From Catellatospora sp. IY07-71 (GTDB lineage Bacteria > Actinomycetota > Actinomycetes > Mycobacteriales > Micromonosporaceae): a DNA stretch of 64,000 bases. Below the pieces are notes generated by a model. That model saw only the letters and a program-made list of their open reading frames with translations. It had not been told where the DNA came from and made no database searches. This document shows, piece by piece, positions 25,634 through 34,071 of the stretch. The DNA is taken from the NCBI RefSeq assembly GCF_018326265.1, contig NZ_AP023360.1, positions 6,295,501-6,359,500 on the forward strand. The letters are read 5' to 3'. The stretch's first letter is position 1; every line of letters begins with the position of its first letter. The position numbers and the translations under genes are program-made.

Positions 25634-26443
25634 TCAGCTCCAGAACACGAGCGGTTCCGCCGGGCCCTTCGACGCGATGAACGCGGCCGCGCCGACGCGG
25701 TGGGTGCCCTGTCCGGGCGTCACCGCGTGCAGCATGCGGGGGCTGAAGATGATGAGGTCGCCGGCCTCCGGGTGGATCACGTGGACCGGCTCCTCGACGG
25801 ACTTCGGGTCCAGGCCCTCCACGTCGAGGATGATCTCGGTCTCCGCGGCGGTCGGTTCACGCAGCCACAGGTGCAGGTCGCCGCCCTCTTCGGGGACCTG
25901 GAGGTAGATGTTGGCGACCAGCTGGTTCAGGACGCCCTCGATCTCCGGGGCGTCGGTCTCCTGGTCGATGGCGTCGTTGTGCGGGTAGAACTCGGACGTC
26001 GACGGCTGGAAGACGCGGAAGGCGCCGACGAAGCAGGCCCGGCCCCGCAGCCGCAGCAGGTTCGCCCCCGCCGGCCACAGCTCCTGCAGGTCCAGGCGCA
26101 CCTTGTCCACGGGCGCCAGGTAGGGGTGGAACATCGAGCGGACGTCGGCGATGGCGGGCAGCGCGGCGTCGTGGTACTTCGCGGTCAGCTCCGGGTCCCA
26201 CTTGGTGTCGATGTGCGGCATGTACACGCGGCCGACGCTGCTCGTGTACTGCTTGTGGTAGTGCCCGAGCGCGGGGTGGTCGATCGCCTTCTGCGCCACC
26301 TCGGCGGCGATGGCGACCGGGTAGTAGCCCTTGACGTGGATGGCGCCGATCTCCCGGCCCGCCAGCGCCAGCAGCGTCTCGGTGGTCAGTTCGGTGGCGA
26401 TGACGTTCGTCGCGGTCCTGACGATGGTCTCGGTAGCAGACAT
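25634..26443 (-). CDS. Fe(II)/2-oxoglutarate oxygenase
   Basis: A 269-residue double-stranded beta-helix oxygenase. Probable ligands are His155 and Asp157 (FYPHNDAID) and His239 (SPRMLHAV), with Arg249 binding 2-oxoglutarate. The Asp of H-x-D is present, so hydroxylation rather than halogenation is expected. In overall layout it recalls stand-alone oxygenases acting on free amino acids, but I cannot name its family securely. ATG 26443 is chosen with GGGG ~9 nt upstream; ATG 26452 is an alternative. First gene of the minus-strand operon, 65 nt before the NRPS. Confidence 0.8.
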   Translation of the reverse strand: MSATETIVRTATNVIATELTTETLLALAGREIGAIHVKGYYPVAIAAEVAQKAIDHPALGHYHKQYTSSVGRVYMPHIDTKWDPELTAKYHDAALPAIADVRSMFHPYLAPVDKVRLDLQELWPAGANLLRLRGRACFVGAFRVFQPSTSEFYPHNDAIDQETDAPEIEGVLNQLVANIYLQVPEEGGDLHLWLREPTAAETEIILDVEGLDPKSVEEPVHVIHPEAGDLIIFSPRMLHAVTPGQGTHRVGAAAFIASKGPAEPLVFWS

Positions 26444-26556
26444 GGCACTCATCCCCGTCGCAAGTGGAGGTTCGCCGCGCCGCATCGTCGCGGCGAGCCG
26501 GCAGTCGATCGGCCCTCGATGAAACGTCGTGGTTCGGTATATCATCAAGCGTGGAC

Positions 26557-26587
26557 ATAGTAAGCCCAGCCGTCAGCACCCTGTCAA
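26557..26587 (-). promoter_or_regulatory. Candidate promoter of the biosynthetic operon
   Basis: On the minus strand a perfect -35 TTGACA (26582-26587) is followed after 19 nt by TACTAT (26557-26562), or after 18 nt by TTACTA. The region is AT-richer than its surroundings and would drive the seven-gene operon with a leader of about 100 nt. The spacer is longer than ideal, so an activator may be needed. It lies between the divergent operons. Confidence 0.4.
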
Positions 26588-26631
26588 TGACTTGAATTCA
26601 CCGATACGTTCCGAGCCGGAAGGTGTGGCCA

Positions 26632-27768
26632 GTGCAGACCCGAGTGGAGACCATCGTGCTGCCCGACGGCGTGCGGATGGTCCATCACGCAGCCGACCTG
26701 CCCCGCGCCGCCTGGGACGCGCTGACCGGGCCCGGCGACTTCTGGCTCACCTGCCGCTGGCTCGACGTGGTCGAGGCCACCGCGGGCGTGCCGATGGCGT
26801 ACCTGTGGACCGAGCGCGCGGGCAGGCCGGTCGCCTGCCTGGCCACCGCGACCGCGACCGCCGCCGTGCCGTGGGCCCTGGGCCGGCCGGACGTCCTGCT
26901 CCGGCTTGCCGCGAAGTCCCAGCTGCCCGGGGCCGCCGAGTTCCTGGCCGGGCTGCCCGGCGAGCCGACCGAGCAGCTCATGCCCACCCTGCTCGCCGGC
27001 GGCCGGCACACCGGCAGCACCCGGATGCTGTGCGGGCCCGACGCCACCCCGGCCGACGTCACGGCGCTGGCCGCCGCCGCGGAGGAGCTCGGCCGCCGGG
27101 CACAGGCCGCGACCGTCTGCTACCTCTACCTCGACGAGCACGACCGCGCCCTGGCCGACGTGCTCACCCGGCGCGGCTACCGGCACTTCACCACCGGGGA
27201 GTACTGCTCACTGCGGGTGCCGCCGGACGGCTTCGACGGCTACCTGGCCGCGCTGCCCCGCAAACGCCGCCAGGCCGTCACCGCCGACCGCAGGCGTATC
27301 CAGGCCGCCGACGTCACGGTGACCGCCGAGGCCCTCGCACAGTCCGATCTCGACCGGTTCGCCGAGCTGGAATCCGGGCTGCTGGCCAAGTACGGCATCG
27401 ACCTGCGTCCGCCACAGCTGCTGCCCCTGCTCCGGCAGCTGCGCGACGGCTTCGGCGGCGACGCGTTCGCGATGGTGGCCCGCGCCGAGGGCGAAGTCCG
27501 CGGCTTCGCCCTGATCCTGCGCCACCACGACACCTGGTACGCCCGGCAGACCGGCTACGACTACGCCTACCAGCAGCGCACCGGCGCCCCGCTGTACTTC
27601 GAGCTGCTCTACTACCGCCTCGTCGAGGAGGCGGCCGCCGCCGGCGTGCGCGCCATCCACTACGGACTTGGCAGCGCCGACACCAAACGATCCCGCGGCT
27701 GCACGTCCACGGAACAGCGCTGCCACCTGCTGTTCCTCTCCGGCCAACGGCAAGGAGCACCGGCATGA
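26632..27768 (+). CDS. GNAT/FemAB-like acyltransferase (Acetyltransf_6 type)
   Basis: A 378-residue protein with tandem GNAT-like halves. The C-terminal half shows LPRKRRQAVTADRRRIQAAD, AMVARAEGEVRGFALILRHH and LYFELLYYRLVEEAAAAGVR, then HYGLGSADTKRSRGC, as in Acetyltransf_6/FemAB-like proteins that use acyl-CoA or aminoacyl-tRNA. GTG 26632 lies 8 nt after GGAAGG. It is divergent from the NRPS operon and overlaps the exporter gene, so it likely acylates or aminoacylates the product. The donor is not readable. Confidence 0.75.
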   Translation: MQTRVETIVLPDGVRMVHHAADLPRAAWDALTGPGDFWLTCRWLDVVEATAGVPMAYLWTERAGRPVACLATATATAAVPWALGRPDVLLRLAAKSQLPGAAEFLAGLPGEPTEQLMPTLLAGGRHTGSTRMLCGPDATPADVTALAAAAEELGRRAQAATVCYLYLDEHDRALADVLTRRGYRHFTTGEYCSLRVPPDGFDGYLAALPRKRRQAVTADRRRIQAADVTVTAEALAQSDLDRFAELESGLLAKYGIDLRPPQLLPLLRQLRDGFGGDAFAMVARAEGEVRGFALILRHHDTWYARQTGYDYAYQQRTGAPLYFELLYYRLVEEAAAAGVRAIHYGLGSADTKRSRGCTSTEQRCHLLFLSGQRQGAPA

Positions 27769-29000
27769 CCCTGCTCGACACCGCCAAGGCCGCCGAACGC
27801 GCCCCGGTGCTCCCCCGCGGGCCGGGCGTCGCGCTGTACGGCGCCGCCGGTTTCGCCAACGCCCTCGGCATGGGCTTCTTCTACCCGTTCAGCCTGCTGT
27901 TCTACACGGAGCTGTCCGGTGTGCCGCTGCGCACGGTCGGCGTCGTGCTGACCGTCACCGCGCTCGCGGTGCTGCCGGGCCTGCTCGCCGTCGGCCGCCT
28001 CGTGGACCGCGTCGGGCCGCGGCCGGTCCTCGTCGCGTCGTCGGTGCTGCGCGGCCTGTGCTTCCTCGGCTTCATCGCCCTGCCGGGCGTGGTCCCGCTG
28101 GCGGTCTTCAGCTTCCTGCTCGCCCTGGGCAACCGGGCCGACAACGCCGCCGCCCCGCTGCTCGCCCTGCGCCTGGCCCCGCCCGGCCAGTCCAGCCGGT
28201 GGCTGGCCCTGTCGCGGGTGGTGTTCAACGCGGGCATGGGCCTCGGCGCGCTCATCGCGGGCGTGTTCATCGTGGACACGACGTCAGGCTTCGTGGCCCT
28301 CGGCGCGGTGTACGCGGCGGGCATGGCCCTGACCGCCGCGCTCTACTTCAGCACCCGGGCCGTCACCCCGCCCGGACCGGCACCGGCCGGGCCCACCCGC
28401 AGCCGCCCCGCCCCTCCGTGGGGCGACGTCGCGTTCATCCGCGTCGCGACCGCCAACGCGGTGCTGCTGACGGCCGCGCTCGCCGTGGAGACCGGCATGC
28501 CGGTGTTCGTGCTGCGCGAGCTGGCGATGCCGTCCTGGACGATCGGTCTGCTGTTCGCCGTCAACACCGCCCTGCTGGCACTGCTCCAGCTGCCGGTCAG
28601 CCGGGTGCTGGACGGGTTCCGTCCCGCGGTCGTGCTCGCCCTCGGCGGGCTGTCGTACGCCGCGCTGTACGCCGCGCTGCTGCTCGCCGACGGGGCCGGT
28701 CCGCAGCTGCAGGTCGCCCTGCTGGTCGGCGGCATCGCCGTCTACACGCTGGGCGAACTGGCCGTCTCCCAGGCCGCCCTGGTCATGCTGACCGGCCTGC
28801 CCCCGGACCGGCAGAAGGGCTCCTACCTGGCCTTCAACCAGTTCTTCGTGGGCGGCGCGACGGCGCTGTCGCCGCTGCTGGCCACCTCCCTGCTCACCGG
28901 GATGCCCACCGCGCTGTGGTGGGCGCTGGCGGGGCTCAGCGCGGTGTCGGCCGCGGTGCTGCTGCCGGGCCGCCTGCGCGGCTGGCGGGCGGCGGCGTAG
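27765..29000 (+). CDS. MFS transporter of the biosynthetic cluster
   Basis: A 411-residue major-facilitator protein with 12 hydrophobic segments. It has the loop 2-3 motif AVGRLVDRVGPRPVLVASSV and a shorter central loop (~residues 185-215). ATG 27765 overlaps the acyltransferase stop (ATGA) and has AAGGAG upstream, so the two genes are coupled. Export of the cluster product and self-protection are the likely roles. Its 3' end overlaps the convergent gene at 28936 by 65 nt. Confidence 0.85.
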   Translation: MTLLDTAKAAERAPVLPRGPGVALYGAAGFANALGMGFFYPFSLLFYTELSGVPLRTVGVVLTVTALAVLPGLLAVGRLVDRVGPRPVLVASSVLRGLCFLGFIALPGVVPLAVFSFLLALGNRADNAAAPLLALRLAPPGQSSRWLALSRVVFNAGMGLGALIAGVFIVDTTSGFVALGAVYAAGMALTAALYFSTRAVTPPGPAPAGPTRSRPAPPWGDVAFIRVATANAVLLTAALAVETGMPVFVLRELAMPSWTIGLLFAVNTALLALLQLPVSRVLDGFRPAVVLALGGLSYAALYAALLLADGAGPQLQVALLVGGIAVYTLGELAVSQAALVMLTGLPPDRQKGSYLAFNQFFVGGATALSPLLATSLLTGMPTALWWALAGLSAVSAAVLLPGRLRGWRAAA

Positions 29001-29556
29001 ACCTCGGCGGGGCTTCCGGCGGCTGCTCACGGGCGAACCCGTGCCAGTACGCGGCTTGGGCGGAGGTCTGGCGCAGGACGGCGTCCGGACGGGACGCCTC
29101 GTCGCCCACCGGCCAGAACTGCATGAGGTACCGATCGCGGGCGGGCTGGTCGTAGTCGGTCCGTTCCACCTCACGGCACCGGGCCATGTCGGTGGCGCAG
29201 TAGCGCACCCGGTAGGCGGCATGCCCGCCGAGGTCGAGCTCCCAGCCGTCGTCGCCGCCCCAGGACTGCAGCCACACACCGTCGCCGTCGGGCACGAACG
29301 GCGCCTCGACGACCTCCTCCCACACGGCTTCCGCCGGGGCGGGTTCGGCGTCGAGCAGCTCGATTCTGAGCCGGACCTGGCCGGTATGGGTCGCGGTGAT
29401 CAGGAACAATCCGCCCGCCACGGCGGCACCGCACAGCCCGTTCTCCTGGCCGGCGAACGCCGCGGGCAGGTCGAGGAAGTCATCGTCGCTGTTCACGTAG
29501 AACTGGCCGTAACTCACCGGCATCAGCTCATCGAAGATGATCCGCACGGCGCCCAT
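28936..29556 (-). CDS. Hypothetical protein, convergent with the exporter
   Basis: A 206-residue soluble protein starting at ATG 29556. The body (MPVSYGQFYVNSDDDFLDLP, then GLFLITATHTGQVRLRIELL) looks like a beta-rich domain; the last ~35 residues are Pro/Arg-rich and lie over the 3' end of the MFS gene on the other strand. No family is recognised. The long antiparallel overlap could allow transcriptional interference between the two genes. Confidence 0.6.
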   Translation of the reverse strand: MGAVRIIFDELMPVSYGQFYVNSDDDFLDLPAAFAGQENGLCGAAVAGGLFLITATHTGQVRLRIELLDAEPAPAEAVWEEVVEAPFVPDGDGVWLQSWGGDDGWELDLGGHAAYRVRYCATDMARCREVERTDYDQPARDRYLMQFWPVGDEASRPDAVLRQTSAQAAYWHGFAREQPPEAPPRSTPPPASRAGGPAAAPRPTPR

Positions 29557-29675
29557 GCTAGGTCGCCGCCGCAGCCGGTGCGATCCGGTCCGCTCCCTCG
29601 CTCTCGCCGACCTGGGCGGCTCCGCCCGCGGATCGGATGATCCACAGGAGGCGCGGATGCGGCTAGCCTTCCGGC

Positions 29676-30656
29676 GTGACGCACGAGCGAGAGATCACCG
29701 AGCCCGTCGACCTGTGCCTGCCCAGCGGCAGGCTGAATCCCGACGCGGTCGGCTGGAGCAGGCGGCCGCTGCACCTCGGCAACCTGCGCGGCTGGGGACG
29801 CGCCAAGCGCTGGGAGTACTGGGGCGTGGTCACCCCCGGCCACATCGTCGGGCTCGTCGCGTCGTCGCTGGACTACGCCGGGGTGCACGGGGTGTACGTG
29901 CTCGACCGGGCCACCGGGCGCGAGCTGAACACCGACGCGGTCGTGCCGTTCGCGCGCGGCACGGTGTTCGCCGACCGCAGCGGGCTCGGCCGCACGTCGG
30001 TGCGCGGCGGCGGGATTGAGATCGACATCGAGGAGGGCCCGCACGGCAGCTCCGTCCGGGCGACGGCGCCGGGTGTCCAGGTGGACCTCACCATGCCGCT
30101 GCCCGACGGGCACGAGTCGCTGGGTGTGGTCATCCCGTGGAGTTCGCGCCGGTTCCAGTACACGGTCAAGGACGTCGGCCGCCCCGTGCACGGCACGCTG
30201 ACCGTCGCGGGCCGGACCGTCGCGATCAGCGCCGGGGACTCGTTCGCGGTGCTCGACCACGGGCGCGGCAAGTGGCCGTACCGCATCCGCTGGAACTGGG
30301 CCGCGGGCAGCGGACCGGGGCGGGCGATCCAGCTGGGCGGGCGGTGGACCGACGGCACCGGGCTCACCGAGAACGCGCTGTTCGTGGCCGGGCGGCTGCA
30401 CAAGATCGGCGACGAGCTGCGGTGGAGCTACGACCGTACGGACTGGCTGCGCCCATGGCGGATCACCGGCACGCGGGTGGACGCGCACTTTCACCCGTTC
30501 CACGAGAAGGTGTCCCGGACCGAGCTGGGTGTGCTCGCCAACGAGACGCACCAGTGCTTCGGCCACTTCACCGGCTGGGCCGAGACCGACGGCGGCGAGC
30601 GCGTCGACCTCGACGGCCTCACCGGCTGGGCGGAGGAGGCCCGCAACCGCTGGTGA
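29676..30656 (+). CDS. DUF2804 family protein
   Basis: A 326-residue protein with the DUF2804 pattern: an early LPSGRLNPDAVGWSRRPLH, KRWEYWGVVTPGHIVGL, a central LDHGRGKWPYRIRWNWA and a C-terminal ETHQCFGHFTGWAETDGGER. The beta-rich fold resembles lipocalin-like hydroxyneurosporene-synthase relatives; enzymatic function is unknown. GTG 29676 lies 6 nt after TAGCCT and is probably leaderless. Confidence 0.82.
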   Translation: MTHEREITEPVDLCLPSGRLNPDAVGWSRRPLHLGNLRGWGRAKRWEYWGVVTPGHIVGLVASSLDYAGVHGVYVLDRATGRELNTDAVVPFARGTVFADRSGLGRTSVRGGGIEIDIEEGPHGSSVRATAPGVQVDLTMPLPDGHESLGVVIPWSSRRFQYTVKDVGRPVHGTLTVAGRTVAISAGDSFAVLDHGRGKWPYRIRWNWAAGSGPGRAIQLGGRWTDGTGLTENALFVAGRLHKIGDELRWSYDRTDWLRPWRITGTRVDAHFHPFHEKVSRTELGVLANETHQCFGHFTGWAETDGGERVDLDGLTGWAEEARNRW

Positions 30657-30709
30657 CCGAGCCCTCCCCGCCGCCGGGCGGGTGCCCGCGCTGACCTGGG
30701 ACGGCGGAC

Positions 30710-30740
30710 TTGACCTTGACGTAACGTCAACGTCTTTAAT
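30710..30740 (+). promoter_or_regulatory. MerR-type promoter with operator between -35 and -10
   Basis: The -35 TTGACC (30710-30715) and -10 TTTAAT (30735-30740) are separated by 19 bp. The spacer carries the palindrome TTGACGT-A-ACGTCAA (30716-30730) with 7-bp perfect arms. The long spacer with a central dyad is the hallmark of MerR-activated promoters, where DNA distortion realigns the elements. Six nucleotides separate the -10 from the start codon of the merR gene, so its mRNA is leaderless. Confidence 0.8.
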
Positions 30741-30746
30741 GTGGTC

Positions 30747-31502
30747 ATGCGTATCGGCGAGCTGGCGGCGCTGGTCGGGGTGACCACCCGTACCGTGCGC
30801 CACTACCACCACCTGGGGCTGCTGCCCGAGCCCGGCCGGACCCCCGGCGGCTACCGGGAGTACCGGCTGCGCGACGCCGTCCTGCTCGCACGGGTGCGCC
30901 GCCTGGCCGAGCTGGGCCTGTCGCTGGACGAGATCCGGGACGTGCTCGCCGACGACCAGGGCCGCGAGCTGCGCGAGGTGCTCACCGAACTGGACGCCGA
31001 CCTGGCCCGCCAGCAGGACGCGATCGCCGCCCGCCGGGCCCGGCTCGCCGCGCTGCTGGCCGGTGCGGAGCTGAACCCCGACGCGACCGTCGCGCCCGAT
31101 CTGGCCGACGCGCTGCGCGACCTGCACCCGGCCGGTTCCGCGTTCGCCGCCCTCGACCGCGAGATGATCTCGCTGATCGACACCGGCGCCGACCCGGCCG
31201 CCCGTGACCACGTGCTGGCCCTGTTCCAGCCGCTCACCACGCCCGAGGCCCGGGAGCGGGGCCACGCGCTGACCGCGCGCATGGACGCGATCGCCGGCGC
31301 CGACCCGGCCGACCCGCGCGTGGCTGGGCTCGCCGCCGACCTGGCCGCGCACCTGCCGGCGGAGATGGCCGCGGCGATGCTGGCCAGCCTCGACGACGCC
31401 GAGACCGGCCGCTGGCTGGACCTGATGTCCGACGAGCTCGCCCCCGCGCAGGCAGAGGTGCTGCGCCTGATGATCACCACCCTCAAGGAGCCGAAGGCAT
31501 GA
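30747..31502 (+). CDS. MerR-family transcriptional regulator
   Basis: A 251-residue protein. The N-terminal MerR winged helix reads MRIGELAALVGVTTRTVRHY then HHLGLLPEPGRTPGGYREYR, followed by a dimerisation coiled coil (~80-115) and a ~130-residue helical C-terminal domain of unknown ligand. No Cys cluster is present, so it is not a metal sensor of the classic type; multidrug-type sensing is more likely. ATG 30747 is chosen from the leaderless promoter geometry. The following membrane gene overlaps its stop codon. Confidence 0.9.
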   Translation: MRIGELAALVGVTTRTVRHYHHLGLLPEPGRTPGGYREYRLRDAVLLARVRRLAELGLSLDEIRDVLADDQGRELREVLTELDADLARQQDAIAARRARLAALLAGAELNPDATVAPDLADALRDLHPAGSAFAALDREMISLIDTGADPAARDHVLALFQPLTTPEARERGHALTARMDAIAGADPADPRVAGLAADLAAHLPAEMAAAMLASLDDAETGRWLDLMSDELAPAQAEVLRLMITTLKEPKA

Positions 31503-32350
31503 TGAAGACCGCCCGCGCCGTGCTGTTCGCCGTGATCCCGGCGGAGGTGGTGTTCGCCGTGCTGCTGGTGTCCGGCGTCGCGCTCCCCCGGCCCGTGCTC
31601 GCCGCCGCCGAGCTGCTGATCCTTGCCGTGCTGGTCTTCGAGGCGGCGGTGCTGTGGCGGGTCTGGCGAGGGCTGCGCCGGCAGGGCCTGGGCCGCAAGG
31701 CGGCGCTGCGGGGGGCGTACGAGGAGCTGGTGCCCATGCCGGTGCGCCGGGTCATGGGCTTCGACGTCAAGGGCCTGGTCAGCCTCGGGCTGTGGGTCAC
31801 CGGACGCCGGCACGGCGTGCCCGCCGGGGCGGCGGCGTTCTCGTACGCCAGGGAGCAGGTGCCGCTGATGGCCGGGTTCCTGTTCGCGTGCGTGCTGGAG
31901 CTGGTCGGGGTCGAGATCCTGCTGCGCTCGCTCGACGCGCCCGTGGGCCTGCGCGCGGTGTTCCTGGCCGTCGACGCGTACGGCATCCTGATCGCGCTGG
32001 CGGTCATCGCCTGCTACGTCACCCGGCCGCACGTCGTCGACGCCGGCGAGCTGCGTATCCGGCACGGCGCCTTCTTCGACCTGCGCATCCCCCGCGAGCT
32101 GATCACGGCGGTGCAGCACAAGCGCAACTACAACGAGACCGGCATGCTCAAGGTCGAGGACGCGCGGCTGGCGCTGTCCGTGAACAGCCAGACCAACGTT
32201 ATCGTCGAGCTGTCCGAGGCGGTCGAGGCGATCCGTCCCCTGGGCAGGCGGGAGCTGGTCCGGGTGGTGCGCTTCTTCGCCGACGATCCGGCGGGCGCCT
32301 ATGCGGCGCTGACCACCGCCCCGGTCCCCGCGTCCGCGTCTGCCCGCTGA
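31499..32350 (+). CDS. Integral membrane protein coupled to MerR
   Basis: A 283-residue protein with four or five hydrophobic segments. N-terminal helices (AVLFAVIPAEVVFAVLLVSG; AAAELLILAVLVFEAAVLW) are followed by a cytoplasmic RRQGLGRKAALRGAYEELVP stretch, two more helices and a soluble C-terminal beta-rich part (VVDAGELRIRHGAFFDLRIP) resembling a PH-like domain. ATG 31499 overlaps the MerR stop. It is presumably the regulated target; no defined family is recognised. Confidence 0.7.
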   Translation: MMKTARAVLFAVIPAEVVFAVLLVSGVALPRPVLAAAELLILAVLVFEAAVLWRVWRGLRRQGLGRKAALRGAYEELVPMPVRRVMGFDVKGLVSLGLWVTGRRHGVPAGAAAFSYAREQVPLMAGFLFACVLELVGVEILLRSLDAPVGLRAVFLAVDAYGILIALAVIACYVTRPHVVDAGELRIRHGAFFDLRIPRELITAVQHKRNYNETGMLKVEDARLALSVNSQTNVIVELSEAVEAIRPLGRRELVRVVRFFADDPAGAYAALTTAPVPASASAR

Positions 32351-32361
32351 CCCGGCCCACG

Positions 32362-32742
32362 GTGACCGGGGCCGAGCTCTACCTGTCGGCGGCGAGCTGG
32401 TCCTTCGAAGCCGAGTTGATGGACCCGCGCCAGCGCGGCGCCTACCAGGGCGCGGGTGAGCTGAGCGGCACCCTGGGCAAGGTCTGGGCACCCGCGGTGT
32501 ACACCTTCCTCGCGTTGAGCTGGGGCGCGGCCGGCTGGCTGGTGATCGCCGCCATCATCCTGGTGGCCACCGTCGCCATCCACCCGTCGACCCGGCTGGC
32601 GCGGCGGTTCCTGGAGCGGCACGTGCCCGCGGACGTGCTGGCCGACGCCCGCGCCTCCGGCTCCGATGCCGAAGACGCGGGCGGTGCGCCGTCACCCGGC
32701 CCGGCCGAGGCGTCGCTGCCCGAGTCGGTCGCCGGCCGCTAG
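32362..32742 (+). pseudogene. C-terminal fragment of an MFS transporter
   Basis: The frame from GTG 32362 (126 codons) reads ELYLSAASWSFEAELMDPRQ then RGAYQGAGELSGTLGKVWAP and one or two hydrophobic helices. It matches the region around the last third of MFS drug exporters, in which SW..A.L.P...RG.YQG is typical. The first ~300 residues are absent and the space upstream is occupied by the preceding membrane gene. A short expressed protein is possible but unlikely to transport anything. Confidence 0.6.
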
Positions 32743-32835
32743 CCGAACCCAGCGGCGGCTCGCGGACGGCAGGTCCGCGCGCCGCCGATCGAGGTGGTCG
32801 CGAGCAGTTGGTCACGCACCGCTACGGTGTGCCCC

Positions 32836-33333
32836 ATGGCCGTACGTCACGCGCACTGCTCCTACTGCGGAGCCGCCTTCACCGCCGACCAGTCGTGGCC
32901 TCGCCACTGCACCGGCTGCGGCGAGATCAGCTACGTCAACCCGCTGCCGGTCGCGGTCGCCGTGCTGCCGGTCGGCGACGGGCTGCTCGGCGTACGCCGC
33001 GCCATCCCGCCGGCCCTGGGCGAGCTGGCGCTGCCCGGCGGGTTCATCGACCTCGGCGAGTCCTGGCAGGAGGCGGTGGTGCGGGAGCTGTGGGAGGAGA
33101 CCGGCGTGCGGGCCGACGCCGCCGAGGTCACCCTGTTCGACACGCTCAGCGCCCCGAGCGGCACCACTCTGCTCGTCTTCGGGCTGCTGCCGCCCCGCGA
33201 CGCGGCCGACCTGCCCGCCTCGGTCGCCAACGACGAGTCGGCCGGCTGGGAGGTGTTCCCGGCGGACACCCCGCTCGCGTTCAGCACGCACGCCGCGGTC
33301 GCCGCCCGCTGGTTCGCCACCCGGCCGAACTGA
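32836..33333 (+). CDS. Nudix hydrolase with N-terminal zinc ribbon
   Basis: A 165-residue protein. CSYC (8-11) and CTGC (26-29) form a short zinc ribbon as in NADH-pyrophosphatase-like Nudix enzymes. The Nudix box is complete: G-x5-E-x7-REL-x-EE-x-GV. It hydrolyses a nucleoside diphosphate derivative; the substrate is unknown. ATG 32836 lies 7 nt after TACGGT and is probably leaderless. Confidence 0.88.
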   Translation: MAVRHAHCSYCGAAFTADQSWPRHCTGCGEISYVNPLPVAVAVLPVGDGLLGVRRAIPPALGELALPGGFIDLGESWQEAVVRELWEETGVRADAAEVTLFDTLSAPSGTTLLVFGLLPPRDAADLPASVANDESAGWEVFPADTPLAFSTHAAVAARWFATRPN

Positions 33334-33559
33334 CCCATCGACCTGGCCGGACGCCACGCGACCGGTCGGGCACCCCTGCTTGGCGTAGTAGTTGCCGCTG
33401 CCGACGAGGGCGTAGCCCGCCTGTTCCAGCGCGGCCGAGGGACCGGCGGCGCCGGTGGTCCGCGGCAGCCCGGCCAGGTTCACCGACCATTTGGCGGTGA
33501 GCAGCACCGCCCGCGCCACGGCGACCGCCGAGATCCTGATCGACCGGCCATGCCCCGGA

Positions 33560-33967
33560 TCAGGCGGGCAGGCGCCGGGCGACCGCGGGGATAACGATCG
33601 CGGCGGCGACCAGATGGGTGAGAATCAGCAGCGCCTTCGTGGCCACCCCCGCGTCCGCGATCACGTCCGGGACCAGTGACAGCACGGTCAGCACCACCGT
33701 CGTCCAGACGAAGACTCGCCGCGGGCGCCGCGCCCACCGGAACAGCACCGCGGCGAGGATCAGCCCCACGAACGAGAACAGCGCGGTCAGTACGCCGAAC
33801 CCCAGGACCGGGATGGGCGCGCCGCTAACGTCGAGGCTGATCCCGGCGGCGCTGCCGGCGGCGGCGACGGCGACCGTGGCGGCGCTCGCGATCACGATGG
33901 CGACGGCGCCCGTCGCGAGCAGCCGCCCGAGGCGCATGGTCGTGGTGGTGGTGTCAGTGGTGGTCAT
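33560..33967 (-). CDS. DUF6069-like four-helix membrane protein
   Basis: A 135-residue protein with four hydrophobic segments: LATGAVAIVIASAATVAVAA, VLGFGVLTALFSFVGLILAA, WTTVVLTVLSLVPDV and ALLILTHLVAAAIVIPAVAR. The layout and the LVPD motif match the actinobacterial DUF6069 family. Function is unknown. The 226 bp between it and the Nudix gene hold a minus-strand frame (NLAGLPRTTGAAGPSAALEQ) that may be a decayed coding fragment, but I cannot identify it. Confidence 0.65.
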   Translation of the reverse strand: MTTTDTTTTTMRLGRLLATGAVAIVIASAATVAVAAAGSAAGISLDVSGAPIPVLGFGVLTALFSFVGLILAAVLFRWARRPRRVFVWTTVVLTVLSLVPDVIADAGVATKALLILTHLVAAAIVIPAVARRLPA

Positions 33968-34071
33968 GGCGTCCTCCGGTGCGTCGGCGGCCGGCGCGTC
34001 GCCGGCCTCTCACCAAAGGTCGAACGGCGCACGCCCGAATCGACACGGCGCCCGAAACAACCGAGACGAAA

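Noticed and set aside
21057..25907. 1616-codon plus-strand ORF opposite the NRPS
   Set aside because: A GC-skew shadow: low-complexity translation with no domains, while the minus strand holds all NRPS motifs.
25634..26443. Fe/2OG enzyme as an amino-acid halogenase
   Set aside because: Halogenases of this type replace the Asp of H-x-D by Gly or Ala; here H-N-D is intact.
33334..33559. Minus-strand protein-like fragment between the Nudix and DUF6069-like genes
   Set aside because: A short frame reads like coding sequence (NLAGLPRTTGAAG), but there is no start, family motif or conserved neighbour; listed only as a remark.
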